14,256 nt of DNA from Methanobacteriota archaeon (GTDB taxonomy: Archaea > Hydrothermarchaeota > Hydrothermarchaeia > Hydrothermarchaeales > SZUA-236), in contig RFHW01000100.1 in assembly GCA_003695745.1 (NCBI GenBank), positions 1 to 14,256 of the forward strand. The letters run 5' to 3'. The notes beneath the pieces are model-generated. The model saw only the letters and a program-made list of their open reading frames with translations. It did no database searches and was not told where the DNA came from. Made by a program: the position numbers and the translations under genes. The stretch's first letter is position 1. The number at the start of each line of letters is the position of its first letter. Below are positions 14,153-14,256 of this stretch, piece by piece.

Positions 14153-14256
14153 ATGAAGATCGAAGAGGGCGTCCTTCTCCTCACGGGGGCGAAGAAGAGG
14201 GAGATGACGGTGAGGGAGGCTGTGGAGATCATAGAGCTTGTCAGCCGGAACCCTGA
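14153..14256 (+). CDS. Unrecognised protein, N-terminal fragment (3' end outside window)
   Basis: An open frame begins with two adjacent ATG codons (14150 and 14153) and runs to the right edge. It starts MKIEEGVLLLTGAKKREM and continues into a predicted helix (VREAVEIIELVSRNP). The upstream TATA box supports a real gene divergent from ileS. The fragment is too short to assign a family. Confidence 0.5.
   Translation, partial: MKIEEGVLLLTGAKKREMTVREAVEIIELVSRNP

Noticed and set aside
1..14256. CRISPR arrays, tRNA or rRNA genes, inteins
   Set aside because: No regularly spaced repeats, cloverleaf or ribosomal RNA-like stretches were seen, and the RfcS, PheS and IleRS motifs are uninterrupted by inteins.

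Overview
The window is archaeal, most likely from a euryarchaeon of the methanogen or alkane-oxidiser type. It carries an archaeal-type PheS, a clamp-loader small subunit (RfcS), CofG and CofH as separate genes for the F420 chromophore, a geranylgeranyl-reductase-family lipid enzyme, a KaiC-domain ATPase and a DUF2769-like cysteine protein. Several genes have TATA boxes about 26 nt before the likely transcript start, placed so that the mRNA would be leaderless. I cannot fix the genus. Outside one insert the base composition is fairly G+C-rich (35 of 60 bases in 8041-8100).

Layout. (1) 1-1181, minus: geranylgeranyl reductase family protein, cut by the left edge. It is divergent from a 146-residue protein made of three repeats (1273-1713, plus). 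(2) 1715-2540, minus: a DUF2769-like protein with eight cysteines, then a three-helix membrane protein whose N-terminus may be frameshifted. (3) 2615-8762, plus: a tightly packed run, probably one operon: small membrane protein, pheS, cofG, cofH, DUF89 metal phosphatase, Mut7-C-type RNase and rfcS. Most junctions overlap or lie within about 15 nt. (4) 8699-9679: an A+T-rich insert at the very 3' end of rfcS, bounded by perfect 54-bp direct repeats of the rfcS terminus. (5) 9714-14110, minus: ileS, a KaiC-like ATPase and a MinD-like ATPase, convergent with rfcS. (6) 14153-14256, plus: the first codons of an unrecognised gene, divergent from ileS.

The most notable structure is the insert behind rfcS. 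It looks like a small integrated element that used the end of a DNA-replication gene as its attachment site. The upstream repeat completes rfcS with a new C-terminal tail (LKGGK), and the displaced original end (LKGKSN, stop) survives about 0.93 kb downstream. The insert encodes a membrane-anchored helical protein and, joined by an ATGA overlap, a small signal-peptide-like protein with an in-frame TAG at codon 4. No integrase or transposase is visible, so it would depend on a trans-acting enzyme or be a remnant.

The remaining genes are housekeeping: translation (pheS, ileS), F420 synthesis (cofG/cofH), metabolite or RNA clean-up (DUF89, Mut7-C), replication (rfcS), lipid saturation (GGR) and cell organisation or signalling (KaiC-like plus MinD-like).
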